Below are positions 18,921 to 27,918 of a stretch of DNA of 64,000 bases, in pieces. A program made the translations under genes and the position numbers. Within the stretch, counting starts at the first letter, position 1. Every line of letters starts with the position of its first letter. Origin of the DNA: Rhizobium sp. SL86 (GTDB taxonomy: Bacteria > Pseudomonadota > Alphaproteobacteria > Rhizobiales > Rhizobiaceae); the NCBI RefSeq assembly GCF_026672545.1, contig NZ_JAPPRJ010000009.1:744001-808000 (forward strand). The letters are read 5' to 3'. The notes beneath the pieces were generated by a model. It did no database searches and was not told where the DNA came from. It saw nothing but the letters and a program-made list of their open reading frames with translations.

Positions 18921-19640
18921 CTACCCCTTGCACCGCCGGCCCTTCATCTGCTGCGCTATATCGCCGGTGGGATCGGGATCGTCGGGGCTGGCCTTGCGGC
19001 AGGTATCGGCCGTGTAGCTCTCGACTTCCAGCACATCGATACCGAGCTGTTCGGCCTCATCGAATGTCAGGCGATCATCCTTTTCTGGTCGCTTGAGGGC
19101 GGGTGGCGAATTCAGCGGTTCGCGGACGATCCGGGCAATCGTCGTTTCCTTGAAGCCGAGCCGGGCGAGATAAGCCCCTGTCAGCGCATAGCCCGTGGTG
19201 CTGGCGGCAAAACTTAAGTCCTCCTCGCCCGGCGCCGGCGGATTGGCCTGGCCGAAGCGAATGACCGCATCGCGGCCCATATAGCGCTTCACCCCGCCCA
19301 GCCATGCCAGCGCACAGCCGCGCTGGCAGGTGGCCTCCGAGAGAACGAAGGTCCAGGCGCGATGCTCCGAAATTGCCGCGCCGATGCGGGCGGCAAGGAT
19401 GGCATCGCCACCAACCCCGTTGAAGGAGACGACATTCTGAGGATTCTCCCTCAGAAGCTGCTCGATGCGCAGATCATCGCCCCTGCCGATCTCGCCTTCG
19501 ATATGGATGTGCTGGAAACAGGAGATGCGCCGCGTGGTGATCTCGGCTGCCACCGCCGGCACGGCGGCGAGGCTGGAGAGAAGCATGCCCAGCGCGATGC
19601 GCGAAAGGCGGCGCCTGCGGGACGAAACGTAGTCGTACAT
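18921..19640 (-). CDS. Periplasmic ClpP/crotonase-fold protein (COG3904-like), probably inactive
   Basis: 239 residues with a signal peptide (RRRRLSRIALGMLLSSLAAVPAVAA). It then follows the pattern of predicted periplasmic ClpP-like proteins: HIEGEIGRGD, FNGVGGDAILAARIGAAI and ATCQRGCALAWLGG. Family members usually have a serine between the cysteines (CxSAC); here the motif is CQRGC, so the nucleophile seems lost and proteolysis is unlikely. Cys-rich edges could form disulfides. It is 24 bp downstream of the TraG-like ATPase gene on the same strand, with GAGG nine bases before the ATG. The role is unknown; a periplasmic partner of the ATPase unit is a guess. Confidence 0.6.
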   Translation of the reverse strand: MYDYVSSRRRRLSRIALGMLLSSLAAVPAVAAEITTRRISCFQHIHIEGEIGRGDDLRIEQLLRENPQNVVSFNGVGGDAILAARIGAAISEHRAWTFVLSEATCQRGCALAWLGGVKRYMGRDAVIRFGQANPPAPGEEDLSFAASTTGYALTGAYLARLGFKETTIARIVREPLNSPPALKRPEKDDRLTFDEAEQLGIDVLEVESYTADTCRKASPDDPDPTGDIAQQMKGRRCKG

Positions 19641-19664
19641 GCAATGATCCTCGTGTCTGGCGCA

Positions 19665-20972
19665 TCAACGCGCATTGGCATAGAGCGGATTATCGTCGAA
19701 ACGCCCGGCAAACAGCGGATGGTGGCGATAATCGAGTTTGGTGATGACGCGGCTTTTCTCGCCCGCCCTGCTGACCACCGCCTCCCGCTGTTTCAGCGCA
19801 AACAGGCTGTCGGCGGTGACATCGCCAAAGGCGGCTTCGCTGAGGCCCGCCGCCATGGAAAAGCTCTTCATCGGCCCCATGGCCAGCATGTCGCAATTTT
19901 CCAGGATGGCGCGGTAATCGTGGTGATAGGTCGCCTGCAACTGCGTCAGGCTCTGCAGCAGCCAGGCGATCCGCACACCATAACCGCGCCCAAGCGTGGT
20001 CATCGATACCAGCGCCGGCACATTGCCGAGCTGCGCCACCTCGTCAGCCAGCACCAGGGTGGGATGGGCAGGACGATGCCTGCGCCGGGTCATCAACTGC
20101 ATCAGGCTGGTCAGATAGACGCGGAGCAGCGCCGCATGGGATTTCAAACGGTCGGGCGGGAAAATGAGGTAGATGGTATAGGGCTGATCCGCCGCCTGGA
20201 TTTCGGCAGGCGTGAGGCTATTGAAGCTCAGACTGTCGCGGACATTCTGGCTGGAGAAGATCCTGAGATGCTGGACCACGGTGGACAGCACGCCGCCGCG
20301 GGTAATGTCCGGCAGTGACAGGAATTTGCCAAGATTTGACCCTGCCAGGCGATGGGCCGCCGGGTGCTCGTCCAGAAGACGGGCCAAGGCATAGACGGCG
20401 TCATCGGCGGAAAAGATTTCATAGGCTCGCCCCAGATGATGATGTTCAGGCTCCTCGCTTGACTTGCTGAAGGCCAGCATTCCGGAAATGACGATGGCAG
20501 ACCACTCGTGCCAGAACTCGGCGTCGTTGACACCGGACCGCGAGGCCGCATCGCCAGTGCACAACATCGCAACCAGCGAATAGAGGCCATCCTCGAAATC
20601 GCCGTCGTCGATGCTCAGCGGCGACAGCGGATTGAAGCCGGAGCGCTCGACCTTGGGCAGCAGGCCGAATGGGTCAATGGCTAGCACCGGCCCGAGGGCA
20701 CGGCGATACCGATGGGTGACGTTATAGAGTTCGCCTTTGATATCGATGGCGATCATCCCGTTGTCGTCGCAGGCAAGCAGGTTCGGAATGGCAAATGAGG
20801 CCGATTTTCCGGTACCGGTGGCCCCAACCACGATCAGATGCCCGTCATCCGGGCCCTGAGACAGGATCGCGCCGGACGCCCCGCCTTCAGCGGCACTGCG
20901 GGCCGAAAAGCCGATCGCCGCCCTTGGCACAATATCACCCTCGACACCGAGCAGAAAACCTTTCCCGGACAT
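19665..20972 (-). CDS. Soluble TraG/VirD4-like coupling ATPase
   Basis: 435 residues: Walker A VVGATGTGKSAS at about 48-58, IAIDIKGELYNVT, ADEVAQLGNVPALVSM (Walker B region, about 310) and WLLQSLTQLQATY, all typical of type IV secretion coupling proteins, which pump DNA-protein complexes across the membrane. VirD4/TraG proteins are about 600-700 residues with two N-terminal membrane helices; this one starts directly with the NTPase and has none. The start at ATG 20972 follows GGAGGG and overlaps the preceding stop (TGATG), so translation is coupled to the 107-residue ORF. No relaxase or mating-pair genes are in the window, so it is either an orphan of a conjugative island or has been repurposed. 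Confidence 0.82.
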   Translation of the reverse strand: MSGKGFLLGVEGDIVPRAAIGFSARSAAEGGASGAILSQGPDDGHLIVVGATGTGKSASFAIPNLLACDDNGMIAIDIKGELYNVTHRYRRALGPVLAIDPFGLLPKVERSGFNPLSPLSIDDGDFEDGLYSLVAMLCTGDAASRSGVNDAEFWHEWSAIVISGMLAFSKSSEEPEHHHLGRAYEIFSADDAVYALARLLDEHPAAHRLAGSNLGKFLSLPDITRGGVLSTVVQHLRIFSSQNVRDSLSFNSLTPAEIQAADQPYTIYLIFPPDRLKSHAALLRVYLTSLMQLMTRRRHRPAHPTLVLADEVAQLGNVPALVSMTTLGRGYGVRIAWLLQSLTQLQATYHHDYRAILENCDMLAMGPMKSFSMAAGLSEAAFGDVTADSLFALKQREAVVSRAGEKSRVITKLDYRHHPLFAGRFDDNPLYANAR

Positions 20973-21295
20973 CAGCGCCGCCCTCCAAAGCTGTTCAGCG
21001 GCGTCAGCTCAATGCCGAACCACGCCTTGGTGCTTGCGATGAACTCGGCGGGGATTTCTCCGGTGTCGTCGAGATAGGTCGAGGCCAGGACCTCGCCATA
21101 GGTGCACAGGTCGATCATACCCACACCATCCACGGCCCGATGAAAGGCCGTCTCGCGGCCGGGCTTCAGCCGAACCACGTAGTAGGCCCAGCGCTCCGTA
21201 CTGTCCTTGGCCTTGAGTTTGGCAACTTCCTGGCTGCCTTGCGCAATGAGCCGGCCTGTGAAGGTCATGACGGTTTTCTGCCTGTCCTCGATCAT
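20972..21295 (-). CDS. Small conserved-looking protein coupled to TraG-like ATPase
   Basis: 107 residues, mixed alpha/beta in appearance, with no signal peptide or membrane segment. I do not recognise the family. An internal ATG (MTFTGRLIAQ) nine codons in could be the real start, because the region upstream of 21295 lacks a clear ribosome site. Its stop shares a base with the start of the coupling ATPase, so it is genuinely translated with that gene. It could be a single-strand-DNA or replication-type accessory protein of a mobile element, but nothing in the sequence proves it. Confidence 0.55.
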   Translation of the reverse strand: MIEDRQKTVMTFTGRLIAQGSQEVAKLKAKDSTERWAYYVVRLKPGRETAFHRAVDGVGMIDLCTYGEVLASTYLDDTGEIPAEFIASTKAWFGIELTPLNSFGGRR

Positions 21296-21371
21296 GGCGA
21301 ACGACCTATGCCTCCTATTCCTGATGCCCGCGACGACGCTGAGCTACAATCCAGGAAAAGGTTATGCTGCC

Positions 21372-21799
21372 TTAGACATTGTATGCCATCAAAACGAATG
21401 GACCGATTTTGACGGCGAGCCACCCGCCTCTGGGATCATAAGGGTAAGATAACGATGTCACAGCAAGGATCTTCGCCACCATGCAGGCGGAGTTCAGAGG
21501 ACGCGCTGTTGCAACCTCGATGGGTTCCGGCAGCACATATGACGTCCTCCGCACTCAAGCCTCGGCTGCATCATCTGCCGCGGCAGGGCCAAGCCGTCGT
21601 GCTCCTTCAACCCAGTCAGGGCGCAATGGTTGAAGCGAAGGCAAATACGTGCAAACGCACCCCAATCAACGGGGATGGTCTCCAGCCTCGATTCGATTGC
21701 CGCGAGATGTCCAGCTATGGTGATGCAGTCCGTCGCGAAGCATCCAGGCGGCAGACCTGTTACGAAAAATCGAAAATCGAAAATCGATTTTCCGATCAC
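21372..21799 (-). pseudogene. Second DUF1612/HTH remnant, frameshifted
   Basis: Two minus-strand frames together reproduce the same family as the remnant at 6239-6607: first ETIPVDWGAFA and GLKEHDGLALPRQMMQ, then, after a frameshift near 21545, RRTSYVLPEPIEVATARPLN, SACMVAKILAVTS. A stop follows soon after. The upstream part of the gene is missing. It lies in the same orientation as the other copy, about 15 kb away. It is recognisable only by combining frames, hence pseudogene. Confidence 0.68.
21763..21792. repeat. CGAAAAT tandem repeat with a 14-bp palindrome
   Basis: Three near-identical CGAAAAT units end in the perfect palindrome GAAAATCGATTTTC (21779-21792). A second short tandem, TTGGTAC twice, follows at 21818-21831, just before the severed dusA end. 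Such clusters occur at recombination or replication sites, but this may be chance. Confidence 0.45.
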
Positions 21800-21874
21800 G
21801 ATTCACTCAAGAAATAGTTGGTACTTGGTACATGCACATTGGCATATCATGCTGTTATATCTAAACAAATCGCG

Positions 21875-21940
21875 CCGATCCGTCCAGTCGATCATCGGCG
21901 CAACGGCGAAAACGGGAGCTTTGAGATGATTCTTTTTTTC
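21875..21940 (-). pseudogene. dusA: Severed 5' end of dusA (likely integration scar)
   Basis: The minus strand encodes APVFAVAPMIDWTDR, the hallmark N-terminus of tRNA-dihydrouridine synthase A (usual continuation HCRxFHR). Here similarity ends abruptly after WTDR: the next codons are unrelated and a stop follows about 23 codons later. The rest of dusA is not in the window. The 5' end of dusA is a known attachment site for a family of tyrosine integrases of prophages and islands, so this looks like one half-site of an insertion. The original dusA start would lie to the right, near 21990. Confidence 0.72.
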
Positions 21941-21949
21941 TTTTGCTTC

Positions 21950-22623
21950 GGATTTTTGCAATGATTTCGTCTCCGTCTCGTCCTCCCGCCTGTGCCAAAT
22001 CGATCTCTTCCGGAGCCCCTCCTGGCACTGGGGTCCAATGCAAGTCGCCATGCAGCAATTGCGCATACGTCGATGGACAGCATCACCGCGCAAGCGAAAC
22101 GATCAAGCCTTAGGCTCTTGGGCACATGTAACCGTTAAGCGCGACGGCGTCACGTACCACGAGGCGCAGAGATTTGATAGCCAGATAGGCGGGCGGCAGT
22201 CACCGCGCCCTCGCTTCCCCGTATACCATGACATCTTGTCAGACAGGAGCGACCTTCTCCCCGGTGCACGATCCCGATCGGCGTCGTGACAGAGAAGATG
22301 GCCGTCATGCATGAAGAATTGAGATAAGGGGCCGGCACCGATCCGACAAACCGAACCAGCTCTCTCTCCATTGAACAACATGTCGATGATGATGTAGACA
22401 GGACTATAATAATCGGCACACCCCTGCCCCTTAGAAATGGCGAAGCGGAAGTGATGATAAGTACCAGGTTGAAACAGACACTATACAGCCTACAGTTACA
22501 TTGTCGTATGATCACCCGCGTTAAGCCAGACACGAGATATAAATTATTGGACAGGGCCAATATCATTATGTTTTTCACTCGGGCCTGTCGCGAAGACAAA
22601 GTCCCAAGCAAAATAGGATGGCC
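21950..22623. other. 674-bp region upstream of LysR gene, no clear gene
   Basis: Contains the presumed dusA promoter side and the LysR promoter. A minus-strand frame (22150-22611) lacks any recognisable motif and has unusual composition. The DNA becomes AT-rich after 22450, consistent with regulatory sequence before the regulator gene. Confidence 0.45.
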
Positions 22624-23571
22624 ATGCCGCAGAATATTGACCTAAGGAATATCGATCTCAACCTTTTGATCATTTTCGAGGCAGTTTACACGGCAGGAAA
22701 TATCACACGCGCATCGCAGCAGCTCGGCATGAACCAGCCGACCGTCAGCAATGCACTCGGCCGGTTGAGAGGTCAGTTTGATGATCCTTTGTTTCAACGG
22801 GCGGAAAAAGGCGTTGCGCCGACCCCCTTCGCCGAAAGTCTGATCTTTCCGATCCGCCAGGCGCTGTCGATTTTGCGGGACACTCTTTCGATGAACCGGG
22901 ATTTCGATCTCGCCAACGCGGTGCGCACCTTCCGCCTGGCGATGAACGACTTCACAGTGGTCGGGCTCATCCCGGATCTTCTCAACCAGATCACCCGGCG
23001 CGCCAGTGGCGTGAAGCTGTACGTGATCGGCCATGAAGTCATGCCGCCGATCGACGCGCTGCTGGCGGGCGAAGCAGACGTGGCACTCGACAGCTTCATG
23101 AAGGAGGTCCCCGGTGTCGATTTCATTCCTCTGCACATTCCGCAGGGCGTGATCGTCGCCCGCCGTGGTCATCCGATCCTGCAGGGCGAGATCAGCAAGC
23201 AGCAGTTTTCCGAGCTCGGGCACGTCGTGCTCAGGCAGGACTCACGCATGCGGGCGCATGCGGAGGCGATCCTCCTGTCGCAGGGTGTCACACGACGCAT
23301 CATCTGCGAAGTTTCGAACTGCATCATGATCCCGTCTCTGATCACCACGACGGACCTGATTGCCGTTCTGCCGGCCCCTTTCGCCAGGAATGCGGCGCGG
23401 CATTACGACCTGCAGGTTCTGCCGCTGCCCTTCCAATCATCCGGGCCGCGGCTGCAGATCGCCACGCTTTCCGACAAAACGACGGATCCGGGCATCCAAT
23501 GGCTTCGCCTCCAGCTTCATCAGGCCGCCACCCAGAACGCCAGCGAAGAGAACTGGCTCTCGACGACATAG
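22624..23571 (+). CDS. LysR-family transcriptional regulator (NodD/LinR-like)
   Basis: 315 residues. The HTH is at about 8-65 (LNLLIIFEAVYTAGNITRAS, then LGMNQPTVSNALGRLR), followed by FDDPLFQRAEKGVAPTPFAE, which fits the NodD/NahR/LinR branch rather than the CysB/AmpR branch. The effector-binding periplasmic-protein fold occupies the remaining 220 residues. ATG 22624 is preferred over ATG 22618 because AGGA then sits at a proper distance. It stands between insertion scars and is not next to an obvious target gene; the MFS gene at 24090-25298 converges on it, separated by IS remnants. The inducer is unknown, though aromatic or flavonoid ligands are common in this branch. Confidence 0.85.
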   Translation: MPQNIDLRNIDLNLLIIFEAVYTAGNITRASQQLGMNQPTVSNALGRLRGQFDDPLFQRAEKGVAPTPFAESLIFPIRQALSILRDTLSMNRDFDLANAVRTFRLAMNDFTVVGLIPDLLNQITRRASGVKLYVIGHEVMPPIDALLAGEADVALDSFMKEVPGVDFIPLHIPQGVIVARRGHPILQGEISKQQFSELGHVVLRQDSRMRAHAEAILLSQGVTRRIICEVSNCIMIPSLITTTDLIAVLPAPFARNAARHYDLQVLPLPFQSSGPRLQIATLSDKTTDPGIQWLRLQLHQAATQNASEENWLSTT

Positions 23572-23727
23572 ATTCGATAACCATAAGGTCAAACCTTTGG
23601 AGAGAGACACACTCCTAAATAAGCCACCGTTGAAATTGTGCAGACTGACGTAAACGCCCAGACAAAACTGAGAGCGTAACAATGTCTCATATCCACCTAC
23701 GGATGGGACCATGGCGGTAACAGTCAG

Positions 23728-23922
23728 ATCGCAAAAGCACTGGTTCGCCTCGATGTGCTGATACTCGATGAACTCGGGCATCTTCCGGTCAGCGCTTCGG
23801 GCGGCCCATTGCTCTTCCACCTGAGGAGCAAGCTTTATGAGCGCAGCGGCGGCACCATCCCCACCAACCTCAGCTTCAGCGACTGAGCCACCCTCTTCGG
23901 CGACGCGAAGATCACGACCGCT
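23728..23922 (+). pseudogene. IstB (IS21-family) fragment
   Basis: The plus frame reads ALVRLDVLILDELGHLP (Walker B), GGPLLFHLRSKLYERSGG, then TNLSFSD, a stop (TGA 23884), and TLFGDAKITTA. This is the C-terminal half of the IS21 helper ATPase. The Walker A half is absent. Confidence 0.78.
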
Positions 23923-24042
23923 ATCGACTTCATGCAGCAGCTAGACGCTTACATCCAGTGGTACAATCAGCATCGCATAAAGCTCTCATCGGGCGGCAGT
24001 GGCCCAGCTAAATACCGCCGGAATCTCGGAATTGCGGCATAA
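23923..24042 (+). pseudogene. IS3-family transposase C-terminal fragment
   Basis: In the same frame, directly joined to the IstB fragment: LDAYIQWYNQHRIKLSSGG then PAKYRRNLGIAA and a stop. This is the usual tail of IS3-group OrfB integrases. The catalytic DDE core is missing. Confidence 0.72.
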
Positions 24043-24089
24043 GCAGTCCAAGAATTCGTCCGCACCTCCCAAGCAACATTCTTTAGTGA

Positions 24090-25298
24090 TTATTGACTGA
24101 GCGCGCGGGATGCCCGCCAATAGAGGTAGGCCGACACCAGCCCGAACCCTTGCAGACAAACGAGGGCAAGATTGAGCGAGATCGGGCCGCCAATTGCCTC
24201 GCTCAGAAGCCCAACCAATGTCGGCCCGACGCCCAGCCCCAAAACCGTTGCCAAGGAAATCAGCATGGCGGATGCGACAGGGCGTTCCACCGGGGATACG
24301 GTTTCGTGCAACACTGTGAGCGTTGGCGGGTAAGTGGACAGCGACAGGGCCGCCGGAACGACGAAGGCGACGAGCGCAAGCATCGGATCTCCTGCGAGCA
24401 GAAAGACCAGACTGAACGGTTTGCCGAGCAGGATGACCAGCGAAGGCGCAAGGGACAGCCAATCACGGTCTCGATCCGTCAGGCGTGCAATGATGCGGCT
24501 TGTGGTAATCGTGCCGATGATGGCGAGAAGGCCGCCGACGGAGGCGGTTGCCGCTGCCTGGATCTGCGAAAAATCATGCTGGCGCACCAGAAAGGCCGGA
24601 TACCAGGCAATGGCACCCGACAGGACGATCTGGTTGATCGTTTCGGCCGAGAACATCAGTCTGGCGCGGCGGTTGGCATAGATCGCCTGGAGAGCGGTGC
24701 CAAGAACCGTATAGCGGTACGGTTCGCCCGGCCGTCTCGCGGGATAGTCCCGCTTCGGCTCCGGCACCAGAAACAGCAGCAGACCCGGCAGGATACCCAC
24801 AAGTCCAGCGCAGATCATGGCCACCCGCCAGCCATAGAAATGTCCAACGACGCCGCCGATCAGGACGGCAAACAGGCCTCCAACGGCGGAAGCGCTGGTA
24901 AAGTGCCCGAACAGTTTCACACGCCCGCTGGAATGAGTGGAATCCGAAAGGATCGAATGGGAGGCGGGGATCGAGGCGGCTTCCGCTGCAGCGATTGCCG
25001 CCCGCGCAACGAAGAGCTGAAAGAAGCCCGTCGCAAGTCCCGTCATCATGGTCATCAGCCCCCAGATCAAGGCGGAACAGGCAACGAGGTTGCGACGGTT
25101 GCCAATCGAAGCCCAGACCGCCGCCGGGATGGATGCAAGTCCGTAGGTGAGAGAGAAAGCAAGGCCAGACAGTAGTCCCATTTCCACATCGCCAAGGACA
25201 AGTTCCTGGCGGATCGCCTCGAGCATCACGCTGAAGATTTGCCGGTCAAGGTAGTTCGCCGCGTAGATCGCAAACAAAAGCCAATAGGTTAAGCGCAT
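24090..25298 (-). CDS. MFS transporter
   Basis: 402 residues from ATG 25298, chosen because GGAGTAGGA immediately precedes it; a longer frame to 25367 lacks a ribosome site and adds a hydrophilic stretch. Twelve hydrophobic segments are visible. The first is RLTYWLLFAIYAANYLDRQI, a motif of the spinster/ACS-like major facilitator branch, and WASIGNRRNLVA follows as the loop 2-3 signature. A proton-coupled uptake or export role for an organic acid or similar solute is likely; the substrate cannot be told. The gene is isolated between IS debris on both sides and converges with the LysR gene. Confidence 0.83.
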   Translation of the reverse strand: MRLTYWLLFAIYAANYLDRQIFSVMLEAIRQELVLGDVEMGLLSGLAFSLTYGLASIPAAVWASIGNRRNLVACSALIWGLMTMMTGLATGFFQLFVARAAIAAAEAASIPASHSILSDSTHSSGRVKLFGHFTSASAVGGLFAVLIGGVVGHFYGWRVAMICAGLVGILPGLLLFLVPEPKRDYPARRPGEPYRYTVLGTALQAIYANRRARLMFSAETINQIVLSGAIAWYPAFLVRQHDFSQIQAAATASVGGLLAIIGTITTSRIIARLTDRDRDWLSLAPSLVILLGKPFSLVFLLAGDPMLALVAFVVPAALSLSTYPPTLTVLHETVSPVERPVASAMLISLATVLGLGVGPTLVGLLSEAIGGPISLNLALVCLQGFGLVSAYLYWRASRALSQ

Positions 25299-25586
25299 TC
25301 CTACTCCAGACAGCAATACGTCGGCATCGAGAGAGCAGCCGCATCCCTCCATCGCGAACAGCGTCAACTGTCAGTCTTCCGGGACTCTGATAAAAAATTA
25401 CTCAATTTGCCTATATCGTCATTTTCCGTCTTCCCATACGCAATTTGGCCTAGGGATAGTGTGATGGGGCCGATATCGCGATATCCTGCGACCTGCCCTT
25501 CGGTAGCACCAGTGACATCACGCCGCGGTGTTAACTTTGCTGTCATTGTGGCCAGTGAGGCTATCTCGCAAGATAGCCGCCGGCGG
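25299..25586. other. Gap between MFS gene and IS66 remnant
   Basis: Should contain the MFS promoter. Otherwise no recognisable feature. Confidence 0.4.
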
Positions 25587-25802
25587 TCACGAAATCGCAA
25601 GCAGCACGAAGCCCGTTGACGCGGAAACGTGCAGAAACCCGCTTCGGTAGTCGCGACGCCAACGGGTCAACAGTGACCGCGACAATCCATAAAGCCGCGC
25701 CGTCACCGCACCCTGCCGAAAGCCTTGCAGGCTCTCCTCGACGGTCAGAAGCTTCTCGTCATCCGACCAATCCCGTCGGCGACCAAGATCATCGGGCGGC
25801 AA
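25587..25802 (-). pseudogene. IS66-family TnpA (OrfA) fragment
   Basis: The frame reads RRRDWSDDEKLLTVEESLQG, FRQGAVTARLYGLSRSLLT and RWRRDYRSG, the N-terminal HTH of IS66-group TnpA proteins. The similarity ends after about 56 residues. No TnpB or transposase TnpC follows, so it is a dead remnant. Confidence 0.7.
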
Positions 25803-26058
25803 GACCTCAATGGGCGAAATGATTTAGCGCATGTCATAAGGCATGGACTTAAAGACAATCAGCAATTCAGGGCAGACGATCTTCATGGAAGGGATACCAC
25901 CGGGCGGGGCTTCCGCTGCTTCTCCGGATGAAGATCGACAGTGATCAGGCAAACGGGCGCCGGTATGCAGTTGCCCAATGCATATCGGCGCCCAATCTCG
26001 CTACACACATGTTGCTGGGCATTTTCAGCACAGCCTGGATGCCGCCGCCTGCGGGATA

Positions 26059-27918
26059 TCAGTCGGCAAACGTATAATAAATCTTCTTTCTCTTTTCTTT
26101 CTTTTTGTCATCACTCAGCCAATCGACAAGGTTCGGCGGCTCGTGCTGGGACGCTGTGCCGGCGTTTCGCCTTGGCGTGTACTTTGTGCGGTAGACCTGT
26201 ATCTGAGAAAGGCCCTCAAATTCATCGCCGTATTTTGCCTTTATGGATGATACCGTGGACCACCGTTTAGCACGCGCTGCCACAACGGCTTGTCCCATGA
26301 CACCACCTTCCGTCGGCTCCCAGGCGACGGATTTGTTAAAGAGTTCACTGGCTTCAGCCGTCTTTTTCTGTGACATCAGGTACCATCCGAGGGCCTGGGC
26401 ACCAAGCGCGGATTCCTGCTCCAGGACGAGACCCTTGAAGAACTGGAAGTCATCGCCCTTCAGCACCATAGGTGTCTCGTTTGTGAGACCGTCGGCAATC
26501 AGTTCGATGTAGATCTTGGTGATCTCCTTGCTGTCGGCAAGATGAGCTTTTGCTAGGGCGATTGCCTCGTCCAACTGGTCCATGTTACGCTTGTTCAATA
26601 TGATGCCTTCGATATTCTTGGTGTCGTAGCCAAGTCGGCTGGCAAGATTGAACCACTGGTATGAGGCATTCCACGCCTTCTGACTGTAGTAATACCAACC
26701 GAACAGAGACGCGTCGTTCATCAGTTGCTTGCGCTGTACGAAATCGGCAAAGCGCTGCAATTCGTCATTCGAAACGGGATCGCTGAGAACATCGCCGCGG
26801 GCGATACTACCCATTTTTGCGCGCAATGGGTTGAAAGCGACATCCTCGAACTCGGAGGTTCCATCGGGAAGTCGCTTGCCCATCATCGCAAGGCTCATAA
26901 AGCCAGCCTCAGGGAGCACCAAGCTGGCCTTCTGGACGGTTGCAAGACGCTCATTGGCATTGTCACACGTGCTGATCACGTATTTGTAGAGATCAAACGA
27001 TCGCGAAAAGTCCTGAACGCGGGCGAGTGATTCAGCCGTCAGCCAGATGGCGTTCATCTCTTGGCACACCATCAGGCCTGGTGTCGCTTCGGCAAGCATG
27101 ATGACCTGGTTCCAGTTACGCTGTGCGAAAGATCGCTCCATCAGTGTTCGCGTTTCGGCAAGTGCAAGCTTGTTCTGCAGGTCGGACGAGGGTTTCCAGT
27201 TGACGTTATCGACCTGCAATCGGGCGATCTCGTTATGTACGCCCGCATAGTCACCGCGTGCGAACATGTCCCACAGGGGCTGCTCGGAAATATTGGTCGG
27301 TTGATCGAATAGGTCCTCCGGTGCCTCCCATTCCGGATAGAGTGCCTTCAGCCGTCGAATTTCTGCCCCCAGTCGCTTCAAGTCTCGCTGCGAGGCATAA
27401 TAACGCAAGGCGGTTTCATCCACTGCCTTTTCCGGCTGATTTGCCGCCTCGGCGGGCGTGCGCGGTGCCGAAGGAGCAACGCTGAGCAGCTGTTGCTCAT
27501 TCAGTCGCGGTTCCACTCCGACGGTCGTCTGGGCACGCGGCTGCGGCGAAAACGGGTTTTCGCCCGGCCTCAATGGAATTGTCTGAACCTGAGCCGGCAC
27601 CGACGTCGCATTGGGGGCGATCGGCACGACAACCGGAGCGTTCGCTACCGGTGCAGCCGGCGCCACCGTCATGGCAATTTTGGTCGTGACCGGGTTCGCT
27701 TGAACCGCCCCGTTGGGCGCATAATCAGGTGACTGTACCGATGCTGGCAAGACAGCGCTTACATGGGCAGCATGCAGAGGGGATGTCTGAGGAGAAGCCG
27801 CGGGAAGGACGGTTCCAAGAGGACTGGATGTGCCGTTTTCGCCGGTCGCATAGCTGATTGGCAAGATCAGGCAGCAACCACCGAGTAGAACGGACTTCAG
27901 CGAGAGCCGGTCAAACAT
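26059..27918 (-). CDS. Cellulose-operon TPR protein (BcsK-like)
   Basis: 619 residues with a signal peptide (LKSVLLGGCCLILPISYATG), then about 130 residues rich in Pro/Ala/Val of low complexity, then an all-helical region (about 165-560) with TPR-like pairs (LADSKEITKIYIELIADG; ALGWYLMSQKKTAEASELFNKSVAWEP). It ends in a very basic tail (KKKEKRKK). It is the last gene of bcsA-bcsB-bcsZ and overlaps bcsZ by 22 bp. The position and architecture match the TPR gene of alphaproteobacterial cellulose operons, called bcsK in one scheme. It probably acts in the periplasm as scaffold for glucan export or modification. The name is tentative. Confidence 0.68.
   Translation of the reverse strand: MFDRLSLKSVLLGGCCLILPISYATGENGTSSPLGTVLPAASPQTSPLHAAHVSAVLPASVQSPDYAPNGAVQANPVTTKIAMTVAPAAPVANAPVVVPIAPNATSVPAQVQTIPLRPGENPFSPQPRAQTTVGVEPRLNEQQLLSVAPSAPRTPAEAANQPEKAVDETALRYYASQRDLKRLGAEIRRLKALYPEWEAPEDLFDQPTNISEQPLWDMFARGDYAGVHNEIARLQVDNVNWKPSSDLQNKLALAETRTLMERSFAQRNWNQVIMLAEATPGLMVCQEMNAIWLTAESLARVQDFSRSFDLYKYVISTCDNANERLATVQKASLVLPEAGFMSLAMMGKRLPDGTSEFEDVAFNPLRAKMGSIARGDVLSDPVSNDELQRFADFVQRKQLMNDASLFGWYYYSQKAWNASYQWFNLASRLGYDTKNIEGIILNKRNMDQLDEAIALAKAHLADSKEITKIYIELIADGLTNETPMVLKGDDFQFFKGLVLEQESALGAQALGWYLMSQKKTAEASELFNKSVAWEPTEGGVMGQAVVAARAKRWSTVSSIKAKYGDEFEGLSQIQVYRTKYTPRRNAGTASQHEPPNLVDWLSDDKKKEKRKKIYYTFAD

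Noticed and set aside
21803..22093. Whole 96-codon minus frame as a complete small gene
   Set aside because: Only the middle part is explained, by the dusA N-terminus; the rest has no motif, so it is treated as a dusA fragment.
22150..22611. Minus-strand frame of 153 codons before the LysR gene
   Set aside because: No ribosome site, odd composition, no familiar motif; could be decayed DNA but cannot be supported as a gene.
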